A DNA stretch of 64,000 bases from Micromonospora halophytica (lineage in GTDB: Bacteria > Actinomycetota > Actinomycetes > Mycobacteriales > Micromonosporaceae), in NCBI RefSeq assembly GCF_900090245.1, contig NZ_FMDN01000024.1:1-64000 (forward strand), written 5' to 3'. Under the pieces are notes generated by a model. The model had not been told where the DNA came from, did no database searches, and saw only the letters and a list, made by a program, of their open reading frames with translations. Made by a program: the position numbers and the translations under genes. Below are positions 43,302-53,999 of this stretch, one piece after another. Each line of letters opens with the position of its first letter. Position 1 is the stretch's first letter.

Positions 43302-44630
43302 TCACAGGGACAACGTCGTCCGGATGCCGTTGGCCACCTTGCGCACCTCACCGACCTGCGCCGCCGGCGCGGTCATCCTGATGACGACCTGACGGTCGAC
43401 CACGCCGTCGGGGCTGCTCCGCCACCACCCGATCACGACCAGTCCGTACCGGTCCTTCCCGTCGATGTCGGGGGATTCGGCGAAGGTCGTGTTCCCGGCC
43501 TGGACCCATTGCAGGCCCCACGCCTCCTCGGCCCGCCGGTACGCGGCCTGCACCTCCTCGCCGCAGGGCTTCGGGCAGTTCCGGACGATGATCTCGCCGC
43601 CCACCTCGGGGACCCCGGGACGTGAGATGCCGCAGAGATACCTGGCGAAGCCGGGACCGCGCTGCCGCGCGTCACAGGCCCAGGAATCGGGCACCTTGAA
43701 GGTGAATCCGAGGCCGGCGGGGCTCTCGTCCTTGACCCCGTCGGCGTCGCCGAACTGCGGCTCGGTGGGCCAGGATCCGGGCTTGGGCGGCTCGACGCCC
43801 GGGCTGCGTGGTGCGCCGGTGGGAAAGGCGACCGGCTCGGGACTGCTGGACGCGGCCGCGGACGATTCCGGTCCGGCAGAGCCCGGTGCGTCACCGGCGG
43901 ACCGCCAGACGAAGATGCCGGCACCCGCGCCGAGCGCCACGACGACCGCGATCGCGATGCCGACCCAGAGGCCGGTGCGTCGCGGCCGCTCCCGCACGGT
44001 CGACCTCAGTGCCGGATAGCTGGTCGGGTGCGGCTCTACCCACGGAGACGACCCGTCCGGGGCGGACGGTGGTACTGACACGGGGGAGGCCGGCGGCACC
44101 GACGTGGGAGAAGGCGGCGTCGACACCGGCACCCCGGGGCCGGAGGTGGGCCGGTCCTGCGCAGGCCCCCCCTGGACGACTTCGGCCGGGTACTGCCCCG
44201 CGTCGGGGGACGTTGCACTGGTGGCGATCGGCATGGCCTGGGTGGGTTCGGTGAAGGCCAGCTGCGCCCAGGGTGGCTCGGTCGTGCCCGGATCGGTCGG
44301 TTGCGCCTGCGCCGGTGTCGAGGTCGGACGGTAGTCCAGGCCGAGGACGACGAAGACCTGCTCGGCCTCGGCTCCGCCGCCGGCCGCGTAGGCGACCCAG
44401 GGTGCCGGGGCGGTGAAGTCGGCGTGGAGGTAGCTCGGTCTGCCGTCGTGGTCCCTCAGGGCGGTCGCGATGGAGGCGAAGGACTGCCTCCACTGCTGGT
44501 CGGTGGCGACGGCTTCGTCGAGGATGGCAACGGTCAGCGCTCGGCCCTGGGCATCGACGGCTGACCACACCTTGCCCACCTGGCACGACCCCAGGGTCTC
44601 GAGCAACTGGAACGGACTGCCTGGCTGCAT
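43302..44630 (-). CDS. Membrane protein with degenerate Ser/Thr-kinase N-lobe
   Basis: A 442-aa protein. Residues 1-100 begin FQLLETLGSCQVGKVWSAVD, mimicking a protein-kinase glycine-rich loop, but the loop reads G-S-C-Q-V-G and the expected V-A-x-K lysine is replaced (LTVAILDEA). No C-lobe follows. A long Pro/Ser/Thr-rich linker, one membrane helix (about residues 225-247, GLWVGIAIAVVVALGAGAGI), and a 190-residue extracytoplasmic domain with four or more Cys residues complete it. A pseudokinase-like sensor or scaffold is possible. GGGAGGGTGGA precedes ATG 44630. Confidence 0.7.
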   Translation of the reverse strand: MQPGSPFQLLETLGSCQVGKVWSAVDAQGRALTVAILDEAVATDQQWRQSFASIATALRDHDGRPSYLHADFTAPAPWVAYAAGGGAEAEQVFVVLGLDYRPTSTPAQAQPTDPGTTEPPWAQLAFTEPTQAMPIATSATSPDAGQYPAEVVQGGPAQDRPTSGPGVPVSTPPSPTSVPPASPVSVPPSAPDGSSPWVEPHPTSYPALRSTVRERPRRTGLWVGIAIAVVVALGAGAGIFVWRSAGDAPGSAGPESSAAASSSPEPVAFPTGAPRSPGVEPPKPGSWPTEPQFGDADGVKDESPAGLGFTFKVPDSWACDARQRGPGFARYLCGISRPGVPEVGGEIIVRNCPKPCGEEVQAAYRRAEEAWGLQWVQAGNTTFAESPDIDGKDRYGLVVIGWWRSSPDGVVDRQVVIRMTAPAAQVGEVRKVANGIRTTLSL

Positions 44631-44739
44631 TCCACCCTCCCCGGAGCGACGGTGTGGATAGTAGCGAGCGGGCACCCGTCGACCGGAGGCGGACCGAGGC
44701 TGCCCGCTCGGCCGATCTCGGAATGTCAAGATTGCTCAT

Positions 44740-45672
44740 GTGAGGATGAGGCGCTGGCTGGCTGCGGCAATCATGCTTCCGGTCCTGGCCGGTTGCGTGT
44801 CGTCCGGCGGCGGTGGCTCACTGGACCCGGCAGCCGCGTGGCATCCCCCGGTGGCACCGGGCACCACCGGAGCCGTCGACCTGGACGGCCGGCCCTTCCA
44901 GCTTCATGTGCCGGTCGGTTACGACCCGGCCAGGAAGGCCCCCCTCGTCGTGCTGCTGCACGGCTACGGGTCCAGCGGCGTCCAGCAGGAGCGGTACTTC
45001 AACCTCACCCCCGAGTCCGACCGCCGTGGGTTTCTCTACGCCACGCCGAACGGCACCACCGACCGGGACGGCATGAGGTTCTGGAACGCGACCGAAGCCT
45101 GCTGCGACGCCTACCGCAGCGGGGTGGACGACGTGACGTACCTCGAACGGCTCCTCGACGCCGTGGTAGCGGCGTACTCGGTCGACACCGCACGGGTCTA
45201 TCTGGTCGGCCACTCCAACGGCGGTTTCATGGCCTACCGGATGGCCTGCGAACGTTCGATGCGGATCACCGCGATCGTCTCACTCGCGGGTGCCGTCGGC
45301 GACGCCCGGTCACTGTGCACGCCCCAGCGCCCGGTCAGCGTGCTGCAGATCCACGGCACCGCCGACACAACCATCAAGTTCGGCGGCGGCACGAGAGACG
45401 GCCACCGGTACCCGTCGGTCGACACCACGCTCGCCACCTGGCGGCGGATCAACAGCTGCTCGGCTGAGGCCGACACCTCAGCTCCGCGACTGGACCTCGA
45501 ACCCCGGCTGCCCGGCGCGGAGACGGGGGTGACGACCTACTCCGTCGGCTGCGACGACGCCACCCGGGTCGAGCTGTGGGACATCAGAGGCGGCGGCCAC
45601 ATACCGAGGCTCAACGCGGTCTTCGCCCCGGCCGTCACCGACTTCCTCTACGCCAGCACGCCCCGATCCTGA
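44740..45672 (+). CDS. LpqC-like lipoprotein esterase (PHB depolymerase / feruloyl esterase family)
   Basis: A 310-aa exported lipoprotein with lipobox LAGC. The alpha/beta-hydrolase core: LVVLLHGYGSSG (oxyanion), VGHSNGGFMAYRMAC (Ser nucleophile), IHGTADTTIKF (Asp), and GGGHIP (His). It resembles mycobacterial LpqC and secreted polyester/feruloyl esterases. EACCDAYRSGVDDVTYL is a family-typical block whose Cys residues may form disulfides. The substrate is unproven. Start GTG 44740; ATG 44746 is an alternative. Confidence 0.85.
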   Translation: MRMRRWLAAAIMLPVLAGCVSSGGGGSLDPAAAWHPPVAPGTTGAVDLDGRPFQLHVPVGYDPARKAPLVVLLHGYGSSGVQQERYFNLTPESDRRGFLYATPNGTTDRDGMRFWNATEACCDAYRSGVDDVTYLERLLDAVVAAYSVDTARVYLVGHSNGGFMAYRMACERSMRITAIVSLAGAVGDARSLCTPQRPVSVLQIHGTADTTIKFGGGTRDGHRYPSVDTTLATWRRINSCSAEADTSAPRLDLEPRLPGAETGVTTYSVGCDDATRVELWDIRGGGHIPRLNAVFAPAVTDFLYASTPRS

Positions 45673-45758
45673 CCCTGGCCGGGGCGGCTCTCACGGGTGG
45701 CGCGCTGGGCGGCCTGCCCGCGGTACCTCTCGCGCCGAGCGCGCGACGGACGACCACC

Positions 45759-45788
45759 TTGCGCCCTGAATGGTTTCATGCATAGGCT
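45759..45788 (+). promoter_or_regulatory. Promoter and operator candidate of the hut regulator
   Basis: TTGCGC (45759-45764), an 18-bp spacer and TAGGCT (45783-45788), 6 nt before GTG 45795. The spacer contains TGAA-TGGT-TTCA (45767-45778), an inverted repeat of the kind bound by RpiR-family regulators, suggesting autoregulation. Confidence 0.5.
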
Positions 45789-45794
45789 CGCCTG

Positions 45795-46622
45795 GTGAAT
45801 GAAGCGGTGCTCAACCTGGTCCAGGGGGCCCGGCTCACCCCCACCCAGCGGCGCATCGCGCACTGCCTGGTGCAGCACGCCGCCGCCGCGTCGTACCTGT
45901 CGGCCGCCGAGGTCGCCGAACTGGCCGGGGTGAGCCAACCCTCGGTGACCCGGTTCGCCATGGCGCTCGGCCACGACGGCTACCCCGCGCTGCGCCGCCG
46001 GCTGCGCGAGCTGACCGCCACCGCCGGCGCCGAAAGCGCCGACGACGGCAACGAGCTGCAGCGGGCGGTCCGGGCCGAGATGGCCAACCTCGACCGGCTG
46101 GCCGGGGAGCTGGCCGACCGGGAGCGGATCGCCGCCGCCGGGCGGCTGCTGGCGGCGAGCCGGCCGCTGCCGGTGCTCGGGCTGCGCGCCGCCGCACCCC
46201 TGGCCTCCTACTTCGCCTACTTCGCCGCCAAGGTGCACCCGGACGTCCGGGTGCTCGACGACGGCGGCAGCCTGCTCACCGACCGGCTGGAGCAGGCGGC
46301 CGCCGCCGGGGCGAGCGCCCTGCTCGCCTTCGTGCTGCCCCGCTACCCGCGAGAGACCTTCGAGGCGCTGCGGGAGGCCCGCGACGCCGGCCTCACCGTC
46401 GTCGCCATCACCGACTCCCCGGTCAGCCCCGCCACCGAGTACGCCGAGCTGGTGCTGCCCGCCGCCGTCGGCACCGGTCTCGTCTTCGACCTGCACACCG
46501 CCCCGATGGCCCTGGCCATGGTGGTCCTCCAGGCGATCTGCGACGCCTCACCGGCCGACACGCAGGCCCGCCTGGAGGCGTTCGAGTCGTCCGCCGCCCG
46601 TCGCCAGTTGTTCCTCGGCTGA
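45795..46622 (+). CDS. MurR/RpiR family transcriptional regulator of the hut operon
   Basis: A 275-aa regulator with an N-terminal RpiR helix-turn-helix (LTPTQRRIAHCLVQHAAAASYLS, VAELAGVSQPSVTRFAMALG) and a C-terminal SIS domain (about residues 120-255; ASALLAFVLPRYPRET, AGLTVVAITDSPVSPATEYA) that normally binds phosphosugars. It is 12 bp upstream of hutU and likely controls histidine utilisation. In that context the SIS ligand may be urocanate or another pathway compound instead of a sugar phosphate (inference). Leaderless GTG. Confidence 0.85.
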   Translation: MNEAVLNLVQGARLTPTQRRIAHCLVQHAAAASYLSAAEVAELAGVSQPSVTRFAMALGHDGYPALRRRLRELTATAGAESADDGNELQRAVRAEMANLDRLAGELADRERIAAAGRLLAASRPLPVLGLRAAAPLASYFAYFAAKVHPDVRVLDDGGSLLTDRLEQAAAAGASALLAFVLPRYPRETFEALREARDAGLTVVAITDSPVSPATEYAELVLPAAVGTGLVFDLHTAPMALAMVVLQAICDASPADTQARLEAFESSAARRQLFLG

Positions 46623-46634
46623 GAGGAGTACGAG

Positions 46635-48290
<1,656 letters not shown>

Positions 48291-48345
48291 GCGCGAGGAG
48301 TGCAGCGCGGCGGAGCCCCGCAGCCGCGAACACAAGGAGCACCGC

Positions 48346-49545
48346 ATGACCGACCTGGCCGCCCGGTTCCGGCAGCTCTGGGACAAGATCGCCCCGGTGG
48401 GGCGGGACGCCGGCAGCGGCGGCTACCTGCGCTACGCCCTCACCGACGCGGAGCTGCGGCTGCGGCAGTGGTTCCGGGAGCAGGCCGACCGGCGCGGCAT
48501 GCCGGTGACCGCCGACGGCAACGGCAACCTCTTCGCCTGGTGGGGCGACCCGGGGGCCGGGGACGCGGTGCTCACCGGCAGCCACTTCGACTCGGTGCCG
48601 CACGGCGGGGCGTACGACGGGCCGCTCGGCATCGTCAGCGCGTTCCTCGCGGTGGACGAACTGCGGGCGGCCGGGGTCGCCCCGGTCCGGTCGGTGGCGG
48701 TGGCCGCGTTCGTGGAGGAGGAGGGGGCCCGCTTCGGCGTACCCTGCCTGGGGTCGCGGCTGCTCACCGGCGAGATCGCGGTCGACCGCGCGGCCGGGCT
48801 GCGCGACGCGGCCGGGGTGAGCTTCGCCGATGCGCTGGGCGACCGGCCGGCGGGCGCCGACCCGGGCCTGACCGGCCGCTTCACGGCCTTCGTGGAGCTG
48901 CACGTCGAGCAGGGCCGGGCGCTGGTCGAGACGGACGCGCCGGTCGCGGTGGCGAGCGCGATCTGGCCGCACGGCCGCTGGCGGTTCGACTTCCACGGCG
49001 AGGGCAACCACGCGGGTACGACCCGGATGGCCGACCGCCGCGATCCGATGCTGACGTACGCCTTCACGGTGCTGGCGGCGAACAAGGAGGCCCGGTTGCG
49101 CGGCGCGCACGCCACGGTCGGCCGGGTCGCCGTCGAGCCGAACGCCACCAACGCGATTCCGTCGAAGGTCACCGGCTGGCTCGACGCCCGGGCGGCGGAG
49201 CCGGACACGCTGCGCGGCCTGGTCGAGGCGGTGCACGCCAAGGCCGCCGAGCGGGCGCGGCGCGACGGCACCGGGCTGACCCTGACCGAGGAGTCGGCGA
49301 CCCCGCTGGTGGCGTTCGACGGTGGGCTCGGTGGCCGGCTGGCCGCGCTGCTCGACGCCCCGGTGCTGCCCACCGGGGCGGGGCACGACGCGGGGGTGCT
49401 CGCCGCCCACCTGCCCACCGCGATGCTCTTCGTCCGCAACCCCACCGGGGTGTCCCACTCGCCCGCCGAGTCCGCCACCGACGCCGACTGCGCCGCCGGG
49501 GTGAGCGCCCTGGCCCGGGTGCTGGAGGAGTTGGCATGCCGATGA
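48346..49545 (+). CDS. M20-family amidohydrolase, AllC-like; possible N-formylglutamate deformylase
   Basis: A 399-aa metallo-hydrolase of the allantoate amidohydrolase / N-carbamoyl-amino-acid hydrolase group. GSHFDSVPHGGAYDGPLG gives the first metal His and Asp, VAAFVEEEGARFGVPCLGSR the Glu ligands, FVELHVEQGRAL the next His, and TGAGHDAGVLA the C-terminal block. In hut operons that use HutF the product N-formylglutamate must be deformylated, normally by HutG; no HutG-like gene is here. This enzyme is placed exactly in that gap, so it may act on N-formimino/N-formylglutamate. The AllC reaction itself is unlikely in this context. Confidence 0.8.
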   Translation: MTDLAARFRQLWDKIAPVGRDAGSGGYLRYALTDAELRLRQWFREQADRRGMPVTADGNGNLFAWWGDPGAGDAVLTGSHFDSVPHGGAYDGPLGIVSAFLAVDELRAAGVAPVRSVAVAAFVEEEGARFGVPCLGSRLLTGEIAVDRAAGLRDAAGVSFADALGDRPAGADPGLTGRFTAFVELHVEQGRALVETDAPVAVASAIWPHGRWRFDFHGEGNHAGTTRMADRRDPMLTYAFTVLAANKEARLRGAHATVGRVAVEPNATNAIPSKVTGWLDARAAEPDTLRGLVEAVHAKAAERARRDGTGLTLTEESATPLVAFDGGLGGRLAALLDAPVLPTGAGHDAGVLAAHLPTAMLFVRNPTGVSHSPAESATDADCAAGVSALARVLEELACR

Positions 49546-50888
49546 GCTGGCTGGCCGAGTACGCCTGGCTGCCCGAGCACGCCGCGCCGACGCCCGACGT
49601 GCTGATCGAGACCGACGGCGGGCGGATCACCGCCGTCACCCCGCTGACCGCCGGCCGGCCCACCGCCGGGGTGGAGGTGCTGGGCGACGCGGTACGACTG
49701 CCCGGGCTCACCCTGCCCGGGCTGGCCAACGCCCACTCGCACGCCTTCCACCGGGCGCTGCGCGGGCGTACCCAGGGCCGTCGGGGTGACTTCTGGACGT
49801 GGCGGGACGTCATGTACGACGTGGCGCAGCGGCTCGACCCGGACTCCTACCTGGCCCTGGCCCGAGCCGCGTACGCGGAGATGGCCCTGGCCGGGGTGAC
49901 CTGCGTGGGCGAGTTCCACTACCTGCACCACGGCCCGGACGGCACCCGGTACGACGACCCGAATGCGATGTCGGCCGCACTGGTGGAGGCCGCCGCGCAC
50001 GCCGGCATCCGGCTCACCCTGCTCGACACCTGCTACCTGACCGCCACCGTGGCCGGTGACCCGCTGGCCGGACCGCAGCGGCGTTTCGGCGACGGGGACG
50101 CGCTGCGCTGGGCCGACCGGGTGGGCGGGTTCACGCCGGACAACGACCACGCCCGGGTCGGCGCGGCGATCCACTCCGTCCGCGCGGTGCCGGCCGAGCA
50201 GCTCGCCACCGTGGCCGGCTGGGCGCACCGGCGAGGCGCGCCGCTGCACGTGCACCTGTCTGAGCAGCCCGCCGAGAACGACGCCTGTCGGGCGGTGCAC
50301 GGGGTCACCCCCACCCGGCTGCTGGCCGACCGGGGGGTGCTCGGCCGGCACACCACCGCCGTGCACGCCACCCACCCGACCGGCGTGGACGTGGCGCTGC
50401 TCGGGGAGAGCCGGACCGGGGTCTGCCTCTGTCCCACCACGGAACGGGACCTGGCCGACGGGATCGGGCCGGCCCGGCGGATGGCCGAGGCGGGCAGCCC
50501 GCTCAGCCTGGGCAGCGACAGCCACGCCGTGGTGGACCTCTTCGAGGAGGCGCGCGCGGTGGAACTGGACGAGCGGCTGCGGACCCGTCGGCGCGGGCAC
50601 TTCCGCGCCGACGAGCTGCTCACAGCGGCGACCCGCACCGGGCACGCCGCGCTGGGCTGGGGTGACGCCGGTGAACTCGCGGTGGGGATGCGCGCCGACC
50701 TGGTCACCGTCCGGCTCGACACCGCCCGTACCGCCGGGGTGCCGCCGGCCGGGGTGTTCTTCGCGGCCGGCGCCGCCGACGTCGACCAGGTCGTGGTGGA
50801 CGGCCGGGTGGTGGTGCGCGACGGCCGGCACCTGACCGTGGACGTCCCGGTCGAGTTGCGCGACGCGATCGAGGCGGTGACCTCGTGA
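49536..50888 (+). CDS. hutF: Formimidoylglutamate deiminase
   Basis: A 450-aa amidohydrolase-superfamily enzyme: N-formimino-L-glutamate to N-formylglutamate plus ammonia. LPGLTLPGLANAHSHAFHRA holds the H-x-H metal site, WTWRDVMYDVAQRLDPDSY and EFHYLHHGPDGTRYDDPNAM are HutF hallmarks, HLSEQPAEN and LGSDSHAVVDLFEEARAVEL supply the remaining ligands. ATG 49536 is favoured by GGAGGAG 6-7 nt upstream; ATG 49542 (ATGA overlap) is the alternative. Confidence 0.93.
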   Translation: MPMSWLAEYAWLPEHAAPTPDVLIETDGGRITAVTPLTAGRPTAGVEVLGDAVRLPGLTLPGLANAHSHAFHRALRGRTQGRRGDFWTWRDVMYDVAQRLDPDSYLALARAAYAEMALAGVTCVGEFHYLHHGPDGTRYDDPNAMSAALVEAAAHAGIRLTLLDTCYLTATVAGDPLAGPQRRFGDGDALRWADRVGGFTPDNDHARVGAAIHSVRAVPAEQLATVAGWAHRRGAPLHVHLSEQPAENDACRAVHGVTPTRLLADRGVLGRHTTAVHATHPTGVDVALLGESRTGVCLCPTTERDLADGIGPARRMAEAGSPLSLGSDSHAVVDLFEEARAVELDERLRTRRRGHFRADELLTAATRTGHAALGWGDAGELAVGMRADLVTVRLDTARTAGVPPAGVFFAAGAADVDQVVVDGRVVVRDGRHLTVDVPVELRDAIEAVTS

Positions 50889-52096
50889 GCCCGGGCAGCC
50901 TGCTGGTGGACAACATCGGGGAGCTGGTCACCAACTCCACCGGTGGGGCCGGTCTGCTGGGCCTGCGCCGGGACGCCGCGCTGCTGGTGGAGGACGGTCG
51001 GGTGGCCTGGATCGGGCCGGCCCGCGACGCCCCGGCCGCGGACCGGCGCGTCGACGCCGAGGGCGCGGCGGTGCTGCCCGGCTTCGTGGACAGCCACGCC
51101 CACCTGGTCTTCGCCGGGGACCGGGCCGCCGAGTTCGCCGCCCGGATGGCGGGGGAGCCGTACACCGGGGGCGGGATCCGCACCACGGTCGGCGCCACCC
51201 GCGCGGCCTCCGACGACGAACTGCGGGCCACCGTGCGCCGGCTGCGCGGCGAGGCGATGCGGCAGGGCACCACCACCATCGAGATCAAGAGCGGGTACGG
51301 TCTCACCGTCGCCGACGAGGCCCGCTCGTTGCGGATCGCCGCCGAGTTCAGCGGGGACACCACCTTCCTCGGCGCGCACGTCGTGCCCGCCGAGTACGCC
51401 GACCGCCCCGACGACTACGTGGGCGTGGTGTGCGGGCCGATGCTGGCCGCCGCCGCCCCGTACGCCCGCTGGATCGACGTGTTCTGCGAGCGGGGCGCGT
51501 TCGACGCCGACCACGCCCGGGCGATCCTGGCCTGCGGGCAGGCCGTCGGGCTGGGCGTGCGGGTGCACGCCAATCAGCTCGGCCCGGGCCCGGGCGTGCA
51601 GCTCGGGGTGGAGCTGGGCGCGGCCAGCGTCGACCACTGCACCCACCTGAGCGACGCCGACATCGACGCCCTCGCGTCGACCACGGTGGACCGCACCTCC
51701 GGTTCGGGGACGACGACCGTCGCCACACTGCTGCCCGGGGCGGAGTTCTCCACCCGGTCGCCGTACCCGGACGCGCGTCGGCTGCTCGACGCCGGGGTGA
51801 CCGTCGCACTGGCCACGGACTGCAACCCCGGGTCGTCGTACACCTCGTCGATGCCGTTCTGCGTCGCGCTCGCCGTACGCGAGATGCGGATGACCCCGGC
51901 GGAGGCGGTCTGGGCCGCCACCGCCGGCGGGGCGGCGGCGCTGCGCCGCCGCGACGTCGGCCGGCTGGAGCCCGGCGCCCGGGCCGACCTGATGATCCTC
52001 GACGCGCCGTCCCACCTGCACCTGGCCTACCGGCCGGGTGTCCCACTGATCCGCCAGGTTCTGCACAACGGAGTGCCGCAATGTCGACCGTCATGA
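50885..52096 (+). CDS. hutI: Imidazolonepropionase
   Basis: A 403-aa amidohydrolase hydrolysing imidazolonepropionate to N-formiminoglutamate. LPGFVDSHAHLVFAGDRAAE, YTGGGIRTTVGATRAAS, IEIKSGYGL, GAHVVPAEYADRPDDYVG, HANQLGPGPG and ATDCNPGSSYTSSMPF are the family motifs, including the metal-binding histidines and Asp. The GTG start overlaps the hutF stop (GTGA), and the 3' end overlaps hutH by 16 nt. Confidence 0.95.
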   Translation: MSPGSLLVDNIGELVTNSTGGAGLLGLRRDAALLVEDGRVAWIGPARDAPAADRRVDAEGAAVLPGFVDSHAHLVFAGDRAAEFAARMAGEPYTGGGIRTTVGATRAASDDELRATVRRLRGEAMRQGTTTIEIKSGYGLTVADEARSLRIAAEFSGDTTFLGAHVVPAEYADRPDDYVGVVCGPMLAAAAPYARWIDVFCERGAFDADHARAILACGQAVGLGVRVHANQLGPGPGVQLGVELGAASVDHCTHLSDADIDALASTTVDRTSGSGTTTVATLLPGAEFSTRSPYPDARRLLDAGVTVALATDCNPGSSYTSSMPFCVALAVREMRMTPAEAVWAATAGGAAALRRRDVGRLEPGARADLMILDAPSHLHLAYRPGVPLIRQVLHNGVPQCRPS

Positions 52097-53619
52097 TCCA
52101 GCCCACCGGGATCTCCCCCGCCGACGTACTCGCCGTGGCCCGCGGCACCGCCAAGGTCGTCCTCGACCCGGCGGCCGTCGAGACCATGGTGGCCAGCAGG
52201 TCCATCGTGGATGGCATCGAGGCCGCCGGCCGGCCCGTGTACGGCGTCTCCACCGGCTTCGGGGCGCTGGCCAACACGTTCGTCGCGCCCGAGCGCCGGG
52301 CCGAGCTCCAGCACGCGCTGATCCGTTCGCACGCCGCCGGGGTGGGCACGCCGATGCCCCGTGAGGTGGTCCGGGCGATGATGCTGCTGCGGGTACGCTC
52401 GCTGGCCCTCGGCCGCTCCGGGGTCCGCCCGCTGGTCGCCGAGGCCCTCGTCGACCTGCTCAACCACCAGGTCACCCCGTGGGTGCCGGAGCACGGTTCG
52501 CTCGGCGCCTCCGGCGACCTGGCGCCGCTGGCGCACTGTGCCCTGGTCCTGCTCGGCGAGGGCTGGGTGCTCGGCCCGGCCGGTGAGCGCATCCCCGCCG
52601 CCGAGGCTCTGCGCCGGGTCGGGCTCACCCCGGTCGGGCTGGCCGCGAAGGAAGGGCTGGCGCTGATCAACGGCACCGACGGCATGCTCGGCATGCTGCT
52701 GCTGGCGATCCACGACGCCCGGCACCTGTTCACCATGGCCGACGTGACCGCCGCCCTCGCGATCGAGGCGATGCTCGGCTCGGAACGGCCGTTCCTGCCG
52801 GAGCTGCACGCCATCCGGCCGCACCCCGGTCAGGCCGCCTCGGCGGCGAACATCCACCGGCTGTTGCAGGACTCCCGGGTGATGGACTCGCACCGCGACG
52901 ACCTGGCCCACGCCGTGCAGGACGCGTACTCGATGCGCTGCGCGCCGCAGGTGGCCGGCGCGGCCCGGGACACCCTCGACTTCGCGGAGACCGTCGCCGG
53001 GCGGGAACTGCTGTCGGTGGTCGACAACCCGGTGGTGCTGCCGGACGGGCGGGTCGAGTCGACCGGCAACTTCCACGGCGCGCCGCTCGGCTTCGCCGCC
53101 GACTACCTGGCCATCGCCGCCGCCGAGGTGGGTGCGATCGCCGAGCGTAGGGTCGACCGGCTGCTCGACGTCGCCCGTAACCGGGACCTGCCGGCGTTCC
53201 TCTCCCCTGACGCCGGGGTCAACTCCGGCCTGATGATCGCCCAGTACACGGCCGCCGGGATCGTCGCGGAGAACCGTCGGCTCGCCGCGCCCGCCTCGGT
53301 CGACTCGCTGCCCACCAGCGGCATGCAGGAGGACCACGTCTCGATGGGCTGGGCGGCGACCAAGAAGCTGCGCGCCGTGCTGGACAACCTGACCAGCGTG
53401 CTCGCGGTGGAGCTGCTGGCCGCCGTACGCGGGTTGCAGCTGCGCGCGCCGCTGGTCCCGTCGCCGGCCGGGCGGGCCGCCGTCGAGGCGCTGGGCGCCA
53501 TCGCCGGGGAGCCCGGGCCGGACGTCTTCCTCGCCCCGGTGATGGAGGCCGCCCGGACGGTGCTGGCCGGTCCGGAGCTGCGGGCCGCGATCGAGCGGGA
53601 GGTGGGACCGCTGGCGTGA
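52081..53619 (+). CDS. hutH: Histidine ammonia-lyase
   Basis: A 512-aa enzyme deaminating L-histidine to urocanate, the first step of the pathway although last in this operon. The MIO prosthetic group forms from Ala-Ser-Gly in GSLGASGDLAPLAH. YGVSTGFGAL, EGLALINGT, QDAYSMRCAPQVAG and NSGLMIAQYTAAGIVAEN are characteristic. Full length. Starts inside the end of hutI. Confidence 0.96.
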   Translation: MSTVMIQPTGISPADVLAVARGTAKVVLDPAAVETMVASRSIVDGIEAAGRPVYGVSTGFGALANTFVAPERRAELQHALIRSHAAGVGTPMPREVVRAMMLLRVRSLALGRSGVRPLVAEALVDLLNHQVTPWVPEHGSLGASGDLAPLAHCALVLLGEGWVLGPAGERIPAAEALRRVGLTPVGLAAKEGLALINGTDGMLGMLLLAIHDARHLFTMADVTAALAIEAMLGSERPFLPELHAIRPHPGQAASAANIHRLLQDSRVMDSHRDDLAHAVQDAYSMRCAPQVAGAARDTLDFAETVAGRELLSVVDNPVVLPDGRVESTGNFHGAPLGFAADYLAIAAAEVGAIAERRVDRLLDVARNRDLPAFLSPDAGVNSGLMIAQYTAAGIVAENRRLAAPASVDSLPTSGMQEDHVSMGWAATKKLRAVLDNLTSVLAVELLAAVRGLQLRAPLVPSPAGRAAVEALGAIAGEPGPDVFLAPVMEAARTVLAGPELRAAIEREVGPLA

Positions 53620-53999
53620 GCGGGAGGTGGGACCGCCCGCACCTGGCCGTCACGTAGAGCCACTGCCACCTAAGGTCACTTATCGTGACGGCAAGCGGAG
53701 AGCCGGCATCGCCCTGGCTGACGCTTTGCTCTGCAGCCATGGACGCACCACCGCCTTGTACAGGACTTTCTTCGGCTCCGACCTGACGCCCCAGCGGCCC
53801 GACCGGTTACGTTCCGCATCTGGCGCGTTGGTGGGTGCAGAGCAAAGGCAGCATCGACAGGCCCCGACACCAACGCGCCGGTCACCCAAGGTGACCGGCG
53901 CGCGGACGGGACGGGCAACATCGACGGCCAGAGCGACACCGATCGGACGCCGGTGCCGCTGAGGGCGGAAGCAGCCGGTGGATCGGGGAGCAGCGCGGC
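53620..53999. other. Convergent intergenic region, 380 bp, rich in inverted repeats
   Basis: No convincing gene. Four inverted repeats are present: GCCGTCACG 53646-53654 / 53684-53692; CTTTGCTCTGCA 53724-53735 / 53836-53847; GGCGCGTTGGTG 53822-53833 / 53868-53879; GCGCCGGTCACC 53875-53886 / 53890-53901. The second and third interleave like a pseudoknot, and the third and fourth share bases and exclude each other. This could be terminators plus a small structured RNA, or a decayed mobile element. Confidence 0.6.
53875..53901. terminator. 12-bp hairpin, probable terminator
   Basis: GCGCCGGTCACC and its complement flank a 3-nt loop. It is located between hutH and the rdgB stop and may serve the minus-strand rph-rdgB unit. 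Confidence 0.5.

Noticed and set aside
48346..49545. True allantoate amidohydrolase of purine catabolism
   Set aside because: Possible by sequence family, but no purine-catabolism genes are near and the gene is inside a complete hut operon.
53627..53962. Plus-strand 111-residue ORF after hutH
   Set aside because: Composition lacks coding bias, and it overlaps the inverted repeats; no family resemblance.
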